A DNA stretch of 64,000 bases from Canna indica (GCA_034359265.1 CP136891.1:66254001-66318000), one strand, 5' to 3'. Numbered from the stretch's first letter, positions 42,779-54,853 are shown. Numbers and translations: made by a program. The notes: a model not told the origin generated them from the sequence alone.

Positions 42779-43330
42779 AAATGAGGAATACCCAACAATA
42801 CAACATGCTGAATCGGTAAGAATGTTAAGAAATTAAATGGGGAGGCCAAGCAGTGGATTGGAAGGAGGAGATGGTGAGGGTCAAAAGGAAGAAGATAAGA
42901 GAAAAGAGATAATGGGTTTCACATGGTTCAAACATCAATTTATCATGACTAAGTTGACCATATTAATATCAAAGAGGAGTAGAGTGAAGGGAATTATAAT
43001 CTATTCCACAATTAAATAACCAAATGCACCAGAAAAATATTCTTCCAGACTCCAGTTATAAAGAGAGAAGCAATTGCAATATATGAATGGTAGAAGATTA
43101 AATTTTGAAGAATAAAAATTGTTAATCAAAGGTAAAATTCCTTCCTATGCATGGACAAGGCCAAAGTATACTTAACAAAGATGAATATCATGAAAAGCAT
43201 ATAAGAATACCTGGTGTTGGTGTATTATACAAATCATAAGCATCAAATCGATAGCAGCATAATAATTTGGAAGTACTGTGTTGAAATGTTCATCTATCAC
43301 TTGAAATGATCCTGTAGAGAAACAAGGAAA
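42779..43330. other. AT-rich spacer
   Basis: No recognisable gene or repeat, apart from GCAATGAAATGAGGAATACC-like sequence shared by 41290-41310 and 42776-42793 around the retrocopy. Confidence 0.4.
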
Positions 43331-45290
43331 ATTTCTTTATCCAGCTTCACGAGTCGCTGGAATTAGAAGGGAAATCTGCGGAGTTAAACAAAAAGATACG
43401 GAGACTCTACATGAATATTAGGAAAGATTCAAACGGTTATATGCAAGTTGCCCTCAACATGGTATTTCTGAACAATTACTAATCCAATATTTTTATGAAG
43501 GTTTACTACCCATGGAAATGAGGATGATTGATGCAGCAAGTGGTGGGACTATAGTGAACAAAACTCCTCAAGCCGCTAGAGAATTAATTTCCATCATGAC
43601 TGCCAATTCACAACAATTTGGGATTCGACGGGAACCTTCAAGAGGAGTAAATGAGGTGAATGTATCCTTCCTTGAATCTAAAATTTTTCATCTAACTACT
43701 ATGGTCCAGAATTTGGTTGCAGGAAACACATCACAGGCTAAAGTTTGCGGAATTTGTACTCACGTTTGTCATCCTACCGATATGTGTCCTACACTCTAAG
43801 ATGATACTGAAAAATATGTCAATGCTATTGGAGAATTTCCTAGTATTCCACAAAGGAGATATGATCCTTATTCAAACACTTACAACCCAGGATGGAGGGA
43901 TCATCCAAACTTAACTTATGGGACAAGACAACCAAATTTTCAGCAGCAAAATTTTCAGCAACAAAACTTTCAGCAATTTCAGCATAAATCACCTGCTCCG
44001 CCACAGTAATTTCCCTCAAGCTCAAGTACATCTCTTGAAGACATTGTTAAATCGCTTGCAATTAGTACACAATAATTTCAACAGGAAACAAAAGCAAGCA
44101 TTCAAGTTTTGGAGAATCAAATGGGCCAATTGGCGCCATCCTTAAGCAAGTTGGAATCACAAGGCAAGCTGCCCTCACAAACTGTCGTCATCCCAAAATA
44201 GAATGCTAGTACAATGACTCTGAGAAGTGGAAAGGAATTAGCAGAACCCAGTCTGCCAAGACATGGGCACGCCTTAGAGTCAGAAACTGAAACTGAAATC
44301 ACTGCTAACCAGAAATAAGATGAAACAAAACAGCCAAGAACATTGATGATCAAGCCTCCTTTTCCAAGAAGATTGGTCAAGTCTAAGAAGGAAAATGAAG
44401 AGAAAGATATTATTGAAACTTTTCGCAAGGTTGAAATTAACATCCCCTTACTTGACGCCATCAAACAAATACCTCGATATGCTAAATTTCTCAAGAAATT
44501 ATGCACCAACAAGAAAAAGATGATTGGTAATGAAAAGGTAAGTGTGGGAGGGAATGTTTTCGCTGTACTTCAAAGGAAATTACCTCCCAAATGCAAGGAT
44601 CAAGGTATGTTTGCTATTTCCTATAACATAGGCAGCATTGGTATAAAAAGAGCTATGTGTGACTTAGGAGCATCTATAAATGTCATGTCATTGTCTATAT
44701 ATTCATCTTTAAACATTGGTCCATTGAAAAAGACAGGTGTGATAATTCAATTGACTGATCGGTCGGTTGTTTACCCCGAAGGAGTGTTGGAAGATGTCCT
44801 AGTTCAAGTAAATAATCTAATTTTTCCTGCAGATTTCTTTGAACTTAACATGGAGGAAGATACTTCTTCCAACTCGTCTGAAATTCTACTTGGGAAACTC
44901 TTTCTTAGCACAGCTAGGACAAAAATAGATGTGTATGATGGCACACTCACTATGGAATTTGATGGGGAAGTCATCAAATTCAATATTTATGATACCATGA
45001 AATTTCCTAACCAAAAACTGTGTTAACAGTATTGATTTTATTGGGATTTCAGCTCACGAAATATTTAATTTGAGTGTTATGGACATGAATATCAATCTGG
45101 ATAATATTGAAATTGATTATGAAAATAATTTGCAGGTTGAAATAAAGGCGCTCAAAATCACAAAAACTAATGCTTCATACCTAGAACCATTTACTTCTCG
45201 CACTAAGCTTCTACATTCTATTATGCAGATACCGCAATTGGAATTGAGGCCACTGCCTAGGCATCTAAAATATGCAACTGGAGTTACGTG
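43331..45290 (+). pseudogene. Athila-like gag and protease
   Basis: Gag: FLYPASRVAGIRREICG, RFKRLYASCPQHGISEQLL, then QYFYEGLLPMEMRMIDAA. CCHC knuckle CGICTHVCHPTDMC about 43748-43790. A stretch repeats NFQQQ several times. Protease: KRAMCDLGASINVMS at about 44650, with DLGA in place of D(S/T)GA as in Athila. It then runs to LELRPLPRHLKYA (45280), where the usual RT start is cut. Stops at 43798, 44008, 44200 and 44318. Confidence 0.75.
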
Positions 45291-46269
45291 AAACAGGACA
45301 GTAGAGTCTGGCCTAGGATAGAAAACAGGGCGCTTCTGGGAGGAAAACCAAGTTCTAGGCATGCCCACGCCTAATTTATTAGTCTTTACTTTTGCATTAT
45401 TATTTTTTCAATTTTTTTAGATATGTTTTTATTTTTATTTTACTTCTGATTTTAATTTCTTCCAAATATCTTTTGGCAAAAGGATGAATTCGATACCAAT
45501 GGTAGAGTTTTGGAAATTCTAAAAGAAAAAGGAGACAAAATTTAAAAGTCGGACTTGAAGTTTAGGCATGACCACGCCTAAAGCTCAAGGCAGTACCAAG
45601 CAGCCAACACCCTCCTCCAATGTTCAGGGAAGTTTTCATTTTTCCAATTTGCTATTATTTTGTTTTGAAATTATTTTGAACTATATTAGAGACAATGTGG
45701 ATTTTAAGTGTGGGGAGGGGTCTAATTTGCATGATACCTGTTTTTATTCAAACATGACTTTTCTGAAATAACTTGCATAAAAAATTAAACTTTTAATGCT
45801 GATATTTTATAGCTAGTTGAATTTTCTTTTAATGGAAATCACTATTATGTTGCTAGCTGCCATTTTTCTTTGGTATTTTTCATGTTGCACAATCCTTTTG
45901 AAATCTTATCCTAGATTTTCAACTCATACATTTTAATTACTGTCTTGAAAGGTTCATTTATATCCTTGAAAAGCCCAAATTATTGTGTCTTGATGTCTGA
46001 ACTGAATTACAATAGGGAGCTGACTTAAACATGGCATTTTTCATCTCTCCACATGATATATGACAATCTCTTGATGAACTCTCAGATTTCAAGATGCAAT
46101 AAACTCTTGAAACAACCATGCATGCTTAGTTTTTTCTTGCACAGTAGGAACTTTACTTTGTTATGCCTCAAGTCTGAAAAAAAAAGAGGGAGAAAAAAAG
46201 AAAAGAAAAAAAGAGCACTATTACTCCACTGATCACCAAAGATCAAGAGTAGAGCTAGTAGCCACCTAG

Positions 46270-46432
46270 AGTTGTGATCAACTAAGTAACTGGGTACATG
46301 CATCACCAATGTATGTCCTCACGTCAAAAGGTTGTATGACATTCTAGGCAAGGAACTTAGATTCAAATAAGCCAACTGAGTAACCGGGTGCATGCATCAC
46401 CAATGTATGTCCTCGCGTCAAAAGGTTGAGCA
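46270..46432. repeat. Direct repeat of about 62 bp in the Athila 3' zone
   Basis: AACTGGGTACATGCATCACCAATGTATGTCCTCACGTCAAAAGGTTG (46287-46333) recurs as AACCGGGTGCATGCATCACC...CCTCGCGTCAAAAGGTTG (46382-46428). Confidence 0.8.
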
Positions 46433-46787
46433 AACGATCTAGGAAAATCAAAAGGTGCTAAATCAATAAGTAAAGTCTCCTAGTTTTTTACTTATGGCAT
46501 TGCTTGGTAGATGTTTTCTTTTGTGCAATGATTCTTTTTGAAATTTATATGTGTGCTTAAAACCTTTTAGCCTTTGCATCTTGTACCCTGAATGTGCATC
46601 TAGGTAGTTATGAATCTGTGTGGAGTAATGAGATTTCATTGTGAAAAGTTAACTTACTATTGTCTTTTAGTTTGGATTATTGAGACTTTATTATGCGGGC
46701 TGCAATAGGTGCAATGAATTTTAAAGAAAGTGATTGTTTGGTTTGAGTTATGCTTGAGGACAAGCATGGTTTAAGTGTGGGGAGATT

Positions 46788-47979
46788 TGAAGACACGTTT
46801 ATTTTCCATCTTTTGATACTTATTTTCATATTAAATTTGAATTAAATGCTTCCTAAAATGTGTTTATTGTTTTGTTTAACTTTTGGGCAACAAATGATGG
46901 AAAGAAATCGAAAAGAAGCATCCCTGCACGTTTTTGGAAGCTGGAAATTGGAAAGACAGCTGGACCTGGTCGCACTGCCTTAGACATGCCCACGCCTTAA
47001 TAAAGTGCATGTGACAGATCCAGAATTTACCATGTTAAAGGCTAAAATTTTGCTTCCAAGTTCCCATACGAATTTGGACTCTCCTTTTATGTCTAAAACA
47101 TTAAGCCAAGATATTTGGTTGTTAGTTTATTACTACGTAGGGTTGGTTTGATTTTTATTTCTATTTCAGTTAGGTTTGGAATTCTCCTATAAGAGGAGAA
47201 GAGTTGTAATGAACAGGGGTTGGTTTTTAGGCTAGCTTTTAGTTTTTAGTTTTAGTTTTTAGGGCTGACAATTTTCTTAGCTTTAGCCTTCTCTTTTATT
47301 TTGCTCTTTAAGTTTTCAGCAATAGTTTATTTTGTAGAATGAAATTGTGTGAGTTTGAAATGTGTGGCTGATCCACTTCTCTCTAGCTAAAGGGCGATTC
47401 GACGTTTCGGTTCTACGGATTGTGAGATTCTTCTATGCTCAAAGTCTTTGTTTTCTAGTATTTCATTTATTTCCTGTGGAATTTATTCTATTGTTTCTTT
47501 TTAATTGTTGGTCTTTTACCAGATTATTAGAACAATAGCTAGTCTATCGGTATTGGTTGTTCCATGCCGGGTTTAGAGATAAATTAGTCGAGGTTGCTGT
47601 TCAATCCAAACTAATGGAATATTTGAGTTAATATGACTTGTGAGATTGTTGTTCAATTCACAAAAGTCTATTAAATTGCTAGGAATAAAGAAACTCATCC
47701 TTAGCGTCTATGATCAATCCTACGATCCGAAATCGAGAACGTATCTTTAGTTAGACTTTCCTCTCATTGATTTCTCCTTAATTTTAATCACCGTTTTTAA
47801 TTACTGTTTTTTTATTTCAATTTGCATCTAATCAAAACTCTCCCTCTTTTTAATTCCTCTTTTTTAATTTCTGGTTCGAAAGAATTTAAAACTAACCAGT
47901 CTCTGTGGATTCGACCCCACTTGTCACGACTACAAAATCACAAGAAGTAGGAATTTATTTTTGATGGATTCGACACCCA
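46788..47979 (+). repeat. 3' LTR of the Athila-like element
   Basis: Follows AAGTGTGGGGAGATT as a PPT-like tract and ends GATTCGACACCCA. Boundaries are approximate because the 5' LTR is missing. Confidence 0.5.
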
Positions 47980-48450
47980 TAAAAAAAAACCAACAAAAAG
48001 GTCTATAATCTTGCATTCATATTGCACTTTCCAGATCCTAAGCATCATATTTTTAACCAATTCAAAAGAAGGGATTCTGCCAAAGAACTTACCATACAAG
48101 GTATATTTGCAGTTCTCTCTCGCATCCGTCAGATCCTCATCAAAAATTTTAGTTCTTCCTTTGACATTTATTTTGTATCCTCTCAATTTTATCAGCCAGA
48201 TCCTTTGAACTTCTCCAATTTGAATCTTTGTCTGAAAGTTTGAACAGACTTGCCCACGAGTTTGGCAATCCCTCCGGTCTGGGATTACTCCTCAGCATCT
48301 CCCCCTTTACACTCGCCTCAGGAATCAATGCAGAAAACGAGCCTTTCTCCTCCCTTCCCTTGGGATTCGAAAACTCTTTCCCTCGCTACTCGAATCACAT
48401 CGATCCCTTCTATCCATCAGATCTAGATTTTTTTCCACTTTGGTAATGTT
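47980..48450 (+). other. Unidentified open-frame fragments
   Basis: 48022-48243 (starts MHFPDPKHHIFNQF) and 48228-48446 (LNRLAHEFGNPSGLG...) are adjacent open frames in different phases, both Ser/Pro/Phe-rich. They could be one frameshifted gene fragment. I recognise no domain. Confidence 0.25.
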
Positions 48451-49256
48451 GGCGATTTTTCATCATGGAGCTCTCTCGTGAGGTCAGTGATTAAGATATT
48501 GGGTCATGATTGATCGAACCAAATTAGTATATAGTAATAACAAACTAGCTAGGTTGACTGTTATGGGGTTGACCAAATTGATCAGTTGAATATGTTTTAC
48601 TTTGTTTTCATCGAGTTAATTTAACCAAATTCAATTGATTATTGTCCAATTAAATTGATTTTTAGGGGAACAAATGCATTATTCAATACCAAAATATATA
48701 ATTGGTTTTCTTTCATCGTTTGCATACCAAACTAACATATATGGTCAAATTGGCGGAAAGACATACTATGAGCAGCCTCTATATAGAAATTTTTGGACGA
48801 ATGAACACTTTGACTAAATGAATATGAACAATAAGTGAGTGAATATTAATTAATATTTATTAATTTATTGTCCATATTCACTAACTTTTATTCATGTTCA
48901 CTCGTTTATACATTTTGTATGGAGGGTCTACTCGTTAAATTGCACTCCAAATTGGCCTTAGTCCTCTTGATTTCAAGTCGTTGACCAATACTTAATCAAA
49001 ATTTGATCGCATTCATCTAAATTTTTAGTTGACATAAAGTCACGCGATAAGTGTATTTTTTTTATAAATAAGCATTGCATTATCATTTAATAAATAGGAG
49101 GTATGCGCTCAAAATGTAAAATTCATACCTTTCAAAAAGAAGTTCTAATCCTCAGAAAAATGTGAAAAAAATAATTTACCTATACGTCGGTAAGTCCTAC
49201 TTATTATGTTATTTACAAAATGTATAACTAAAATATATAGCTAATAATTATAATAT
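48451..49256. other. AT-rich non-coding sequence
   Basis: Contains a short inverted pair (GAATATTAATTAATATTTATT zone and TGTCCATATTCACTAAC near 48840-48910). Otherwise nothing is seen. Confidence 0.4.
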
Positions 49257-49265
49257 TATATTTTA

Positions 49266-49593
49266 GGGTAATTACTTGAATATATCTTGAACTATGGACT
49301 TTGTCTCAAATTTATCCTGAACTTTGACTTCTCCTAATTGCATCCTCAACTATCACATTTGTATCAATTGCATCCCTCCGTCAAAATTTCGTCAGCTACC
49401 TCGTTAACCCTGTGACGTGGCATGTACACGTGTATTAAAAAAAATATTTTTTTATTCGAAACTGATTAAATATATATTTTTTTCAAAACCTTTCTGATGT
49501 CCACGTGTGCTGCACACGTGGATTAAAAATATATTTTTTAACTGGTCTGACTTGTCCACGTGTGGACAAGTCATCTTTTTTTTGCCCTAAATT
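49266..49593 (+). repeat. Left terminal inverted repeat of MULE-2
   Basis: Matches the complement of 54157-54469 along about 310-330 bp, for example ATTTGTATCAATTGCATC, GTCAGCTACCTCGTT, CTTGTCCACGTGTG and GCCCTAAATT. Contains CACGTG G-box-like palindromes in both copies (CCACGTGTG, CACACGTGG). Confidence 0.9.
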
Positions 49594-49762
49594 AAACCCT
49601 CGACCGCCCCAGGTGTTCCCCGACACCTGACCTCAACTTCCCCATCTGCCCCACCCACTGCTCGAAGCGTCGATGATCGGCGATTCTAGAAGTTCTCTTG
49701 CTACTGCTCCAGCTCCGGCGATGAGGAATCTGCGACTACAATAGTCGGTCGCTGCTCGTAGA

Positions 49763-49894
49763 ATGGCTGGTCGGGGGAAACAACCCCTGCGTCGTTCTAC
49801 TCGACATCGCAGGACCATCCTTCCTCCCAAGCGTGACCAATCAACTGCGGAAAACCCTATAAGTTCCAATTTTGTTGTTTTCGTGTGTGTTTGA
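49763..49894 (+). CDS. Small basic ORF next to the left TIR of MULE-2 (possible first exon)
   Basis: 43 codons: MAGRGKQPLRRSTRHRRTIL and on. Arg-rich. It may be the 5' exon of the transposase gene or a chance frame. No family is recognised. Confidence 0.2.
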   Translation: MAGRGKQPLRRSTRHRRTILPPKRDQSTAENPISSNFVVFVCV

Positions 49895-50465
49895 TTCGCA
49901 TTTATGTTTTAAATCAATATTAGAGTTTATTTGAATCGACGATTAGGGCTTTGAGATTTCTTGTTTTCGAGTGTTTACTGTTATATTAATTGTTAATCTA
50001 TATTGAAATATTACTGTTAGCAGCTATGATTTAGTGTTTACTGCTATGGTTTATAGAAATCATAATTTGGATGCTAGCAGTTGTAAAAGAGCTATTTTTT
50101 ATGTAATTTGGTTTCTGTTGATGTAATTTGGTTTACTGTTGATTTTTTAATATGTATTTTAATTGAATCAATAGTATACTACTGTTAGTATGGTAATCTG
50201 AATCAATAGTAATCTGTAAACCCTGTTAGTATACTACTGTTATTCTAGAGTATGAATACTAGTATACTACTGTTATTCCTACTGTTAGTATCCTACTGTT
50301 ATTCTTAAGTATGAATAGTTAGTATTCTACTATTCTTAAGTGTTGATTTTATTCCTAAGTATGAATTGTGTAATTAAGCATCAAGTTGCTTTGGATAGTA
50401 GCGATACTTCTTCTTCATATAGAATTGATTATACTAGAAGCACAGTACCTTGCACACTAGTGGAA

Positions 50466-52830
50466 ATGCAGAAGGGCAAGCACATGAGCAACCAACCATC
50501 TAGTTTTGGTTCTAGCAGCACTAGTTCAAATCAATATCAGTTTGTTCGATTGGAAAAATCAACACAAATAAAGATGACAAATAGTAGTTCAAGTTCAGAT
50601 CACTTTGTGCAAACGGGGAAGTCAGCTTGTACAATGGCATAAGCTCACCAAGAAGAACAAATTCAATCAATTGCATATGCTCCCCAAGAAGAACAAATTT
50701 AACCAACTGAAGATCCATCTTCATCTTGGAGTGATTGGAATAAAGCAAATACCAATGAAGCAAGTATAAATGAAGCAATACCCCCAGTACATGTTGAACC
50801 AATTGCAGATGCTCCCCAAGAAGAACTTGTTGAACCAATTGCAGATTCTCCTCAAGATTGGAGTGATTCGAATTTGCCTTCTGATTTAGAAACTGATGAG
50901 GAATTAATGTCAAGTGAATTTGAAGATGGTTCAGATGAGGAATACATGGAAGCTAGAACCATTAAGAAAGAAGCTGCATATGCTAAGAAAATTCAGGATG
51001 AACAACTTAAGAGAAGCATAACCATCTTCATCTTGGAGTGATTGAAATGAAGCAAATATCAATGAAGCAAGTACAAGTGAAGTAATGCCAGTGACCGTAC
51101 TTGTTCATGTTGGAGCTGACTTGCCTCCAACTGGGTTGAATGAAGCAGTACCAGTACTTATTCATGTTGGAGCTGAATTTAAGCATGTGTCGAGAGCTGA
51201 CTTGCCTCCAACTGGATTGAATGAACTAGTGGTTAGTGAAGCAACACAAGTGCTCTAGAAGTATGACAAATAGATAAGCAACCGTTGAGTGGCTAGCCAA
51301 CTATTATATGGAGCAATTTAGACAGAATCCAAGTTGGGATGTGAAGCTTATGGCCATGGATTTCAAATCCAAATTTTATATCCCAATTGCTAGAGCTAAA
51401 TGGTACAGAGTGAGATCGTACGCATTAGAAAAGCTTCGTGGTAGTGTGGAGGATCATTATGCACTCTTGGGGCCCTATTTAGCTTAGCTTCGAAAGAAAA
51501 ATCCAGTGAGCCTATTTAGTATTGTATGTGACAAGGAGTTTACTAGTGCACCTCCTGTTTTTAAAAGGCTGTACATTGGGTTTGATGCTCTAAAGAAGGG
51601 GTTTTTACATGGTTGTCGGCCAATTGTTGGATTTGATGGTTGCTTTTTGAAAACTTTTTTGGGTGGACAGTTATTATCCACAATTGGTATTGACGGAAAC
51701 AATCAAATATTTTCCATTGCATGGGTAGTTGTCGAGGGAGAAAATTATGATGCATGGAGATGGTTCTTAGGGCTATTTTTCGATGACCTTGAAATTACAC
51801 AAGGATATGGGTGGACTTTTATCAGTGACCAACTGAAAGTAAGCAATTACTTTATATTTCAATTTACTTAATGTTACAATTTACTTATCTTTCAATTTAC
51901 TTAATGTTTCAATTACTTTAACTTTGCATTTTTTTAGGGACTAGAGCATGGACTGTTAGAACGCGTGCCATTCGCGGAGCACAAAAATTGTGCTAAACAT
52001 ATATATGCCAATTGGAAGAAAAAAATATAATGGTTAATACTTTAAGTCATTATTTTGGAAGGCAGTTAGAGCCATGGAGGGGAACATAGTGTTGACTGGG
52101 TTGGCAGCTACTTCACAGCAAACCCATGTAAGTACAGTATGCAAGTCCAATAATGTAACCAACAATATCTCGGAGACATTCAATGCTTACATTACATAGG
52201 CAAGGTCAAAATCCATAGTAGATATGCTTGAGGAGATAAGGAGAATGTTGATGCAAAGAATGTATATGAAGAGAAAGATAGTTTTAAAGTGGTCTGGTGA
52301 TATATGTCCTAATATAAGAAGAAAACTGGAGAAAAGTAAAGAGGGAGGTAGGTATTGCATTGTTACACCAAGTGGTAATTTCAAATTTGAGGTTCAATAT
52401 ATAGACAAGATACATGTTGTAAACATTGGCAATCAGACTTGCACATATAGGAGGTGGGATCTCAGTGGGATACCTTGTAACCATGTAGTTTCTTGCATCA
52501 ACTAGATGAAAGAGGAGCCAGAGAAATATATTAGTGATGACTTCAAGAGAGATGCTTATCTCAAGACTTATAAATTCTTTTTGGAACCATTAACTAGAAA
52601 TGATACTTGGCTGGCTGTGGAGGGCCCCCATGTTTTGCCACCACATGTTAAGAAAATGTCGGGGAGACCAAAGAAAGTAAGAAGATGAGAATTACATGAG
52701 GATGATAGTCACACACCAAGATACTCTAAACATGATTCAATCATCAAGTGTCAAATATGTTTTCTTGAAGGCCATAATAGAAGAAGTTGTCTATTGAGGA
52801 CACATGGAGCTTCTTCACATGTGGAGGAGG
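50466..52830 (+). pseudogene. Mutator (mudrA-like) transposase, decayed
   Basis: N-terminal Ser-rich then acidic region (SDLETDEELMSSEFEDGSD). MULE domain: MAMDFKSKFYIPIARAKWYR, FKRLYIGFDALKKGFLHG, PIVGFDGCFLKTFLGGQLL (first catalytic Asp), WVVVEGENYDAWRWFL, FISDQLK (second Asp). An intron with GTAAGC donor and TTTTTTTAG acceptor (51841-51938) sits there, and GLEHGLLERVPFAEHKNC follows. SWIM-type finger: TCTYRRWDLSGIPCNHVVSC, with Tyr in place of the second Cys of CxC. C-terminal CCHC knuckle CQICFLEGHNRRSC. Stops near 50641, 50700, 51484, 52028 and 52503 disable it. Confidence 0.88.
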
Positions 52831-53256
52831 TAAGTCATCAATTGTGTGCTTAACTTTCATTAATCAAACTTGAACTTCTACACATTTATCTAAGTATCCA
52901 TTAATCAAACTTGAACTTCTACATATCAATTGAGGACTGAATTTTTATTTAGTCTCAAATGTATTCTAAAGTTTTATTCAGTCTCAAATGTACCCTCAAT
53001 TTTAATTTACTCTCATATGTATCCTAATTTTGGTTGACATGAATAATCAATTTCACAATAAACAATCATCTATAACCTGAACTGACAATCGCTCTCAGAA
53101 TAATAAAATAACATGTATCATAACATCAACTACTTCCATAACATTAACTATTACCATAACATCAGTTATTCCATAACACATGAAGACTTCAAGATTTCAA
53201 GACTTACATCTTCATTTGACATCAAAATACATCAAAATACATCAAAAGATACATCA

Positions 53257-53738
53257 TCATGCCCATGACATGAACACTTGAACCATCCAAGCACAGATGA
53301 TAACATAAAGATACATTTTCATTGTCCTGATTGACATTTTCAATTCTTCATATTGCTTCTCCAACTTATTCACTTTATATTTAAGGATTGTTATCTTCTC
53401 TTGCAGTAAGTTGATTTTCTCTGTAAGTAACTCATCTTGGTTCCGTGTAAGTTCCTCGCGCTCAGAATATTCATCATGCCACACAAAAAAATCCACAATC
53501 ATCTTCTCTTTTCTACAAGAATACATTGTGTTTTAATACATACATTGGAACCAAAATTTAATACTTCAATACAATACTTAACACTTACCTTCCAATGGGC
53601 ACATCTCCAAAATCGTCTCCTAGGATTTTTTCTGGTTTTTGAAATTAAGATTCGAGCTTCGATTGAGTGATAGCACATAGGTCTGTTTAAAATCGAGGGA
53701 ACTGATGTTTCCTCTATCTCATTGTTTGTTGATGTCAT
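53257..53738 (-). pseudogene. MULE-2 second gene: GRF zinc finger, coiled coil, C-terminal membrane segment
   Basis: Exon 1 53738-53589 (50 codons) contains MCYHSIEARILISKTRKNP and RRFWRCAHWK. GT donor at 53588. Exon 2 from 53512 begins KREDDCGFF; a T7 run then puts VWHDEYSEREELT in the next frame. This gives the GRF finger C-x-H...C...C. A coiled coil follows (LTEKINLLQEKITILKYKV, LEKQYEELKMSIR), then a hydrophobic tail YLYVIICAWMVQVFM and a stop at 53257. The domain order matches the plant At4g04775-like family. Apart from the one-base homopolymer shift the gene looks intact. Function unknown; GRF fingers bind nucleic acid in other proteins. Confidence 0.75.
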
Positions 53739-53999
53739 TGCTTCCTCTAGGCAGTAATGAGCTAAATTAATAGTAAGCTTCTTACAATGATAATATAGAC
53801 TTAGCTCATTACAATGATAATTAACACTGAGATAAATTACAGTGAGGTTCAATAACTGTGATAAATTACAATGAGCAAATGAAAGGATCTTACTAGGTGA
53901 ACCGAACCAAGCCACCAGCGATAAAAGACTAGCTCACCAAAACAAGCCGACGGTGACTTAGGGATTTGAGGTGATGCTTCGTCTATGAATAAGAGCTCG

Positions 54000-54075
54000 G
54001 GGGGTGCTAGTTCGTCGAGGATTTGGCGCTCAAGGGAGCTGCTAGTCGAGGATTTGGCGCTCAGGGGTACTCGGG
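54000..54075. repeat. Short tandem duplication near the right TIR of MULE-2
   Basis: GCTAGTTCGTCGAGGATTTGGCGCTCA and GCTAGT-CGAGGATTTGGCGCTCA lie 35 bp apart upstream of the GRF gene. Confidence 0.7.
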
Positions 54076-54156
54076 GGAGCTGCTCGACTTAGGGATTCTT
54101 CGTCGCTGAGGCTGTTGGGCATGAGGGGATTTAGGGCAAGAGTCAGGTTCGGGTGG

Positions 54157-54469
54157 AATTTAGGGCAAAAAGAAGATGACTTGTCCACGTGTGCTTCACA
54201 CGTGGATAAGTCTGAACAGTTTAAAATAATAATATATTTTTATTTATTTTTTAAAAGATATTTTTTTAATCCATGTGTGCAGGACATGTGGACATCATAA
54301 AGGTTTTGAAAAAAAAATTTAATACATGTGTACATGCCACGTCACAAGGTCAACGAGGTAGCTGACGAAATTTTGACTGGGAGATGCAATTGATACAAAT
54401 GTGATAGTTGAGAATGCAATTTGAAGAAGTCAAAATTCAGGATAGATTTGAGATAGTTGGTAATTACCC
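54157..54469 (-). repeat. Right terminal inverted repeat of MULE-2
   Basis: 313 bp, about 20 bp shorter than the left TIR near its outer end. CACGTG-containing palindromes are shared with the left TIR. Confidence 0.9.
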
Positions 54470-54478
54470 TATATTTTA

Positions 54479-54802
54479 ATCATGTATTAGGATGATATTA
54501 TTATATATAATTAATTTAGTTATAACTAGATGAAAAAATACTTAAATATAGTTTGTACTTTGACGTTTGTCTCAATTGTGGGTTGTACTTTCATTTGTCT
54601 CATTTGTATACATATACTAAGAAATTTATTTCAATTATGGCCTATCGTCTAATTTCTGTTGGGCGCTTTGTTAAATTGATGACGTGACTTGCTGACATGT
54701 ATAAATACTAGTTTTTTATTCTATTATTAACCTCAATTATCACGTCATCTCTTGTATTTTTAAAATTAGGTTCCACCTTTTTAATATTAAAGTGTGAGTC
54801 TC

Positions 54803-54807
<5 letters not shown>
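54479..54807. other. AT-rich flank, possibly the end of another MULE-like repeat
   Basis: 54530-54760 has the style of MULE TIRs (TTTGTACTTTGACGTTTGTCTCAATTG..., GACGTGACTTGCTGACATG) but no inverted partner is seen. Confidence 0.25.

Positions 54808-54853
<46 letters not shown>
54808..54853. repeat. (CT)n microsatellite
   Basis: Uninterrupted CT dinucleotides of about 46 bp. The following CT-rich, Ser/Pro-coding ORF (54866-55072) has no recognised domain. Confidence 0.95.

Larger units (their letters stand above)
43331..47979 (+). mobile_element. Athila-like gypsy retrotransposon, truncated, gag-protease only
   Basis: 5'-truncated gag and protease (43331-45290) are followed without RT or integrase by the characteristic non-coding 3' zone with TTTTAAGTGTGGGGAGG motifs (45700 and 46770) and a 3' LTR (46788-47979). 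The end GATTCGACACCCA agrees with Athila-type LTR ends (inference). Confidence 0.7.
49266..54469. mobile_element. MULE-2: complete Mutator-like element with long TIRs and 9-bp TSD
   Basis: 5204 bp bounded by GGGTAATTAC...GTAATTACCC. The target duplication TATATTTTA is identical on both sides (49257-49265, 54470-54478). Long TIRs: 49266-49593 and 54157-54469. A decayed mudrA-like transposase reads rightward from the left TIR (50466-52830). A spliced GRF-zinc-finger ORF reads leftward from the right TIR (53738-53257). The genes converge in the middle, as mudrA and mudrB do in maize MuDR. Confidence 0.92.
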
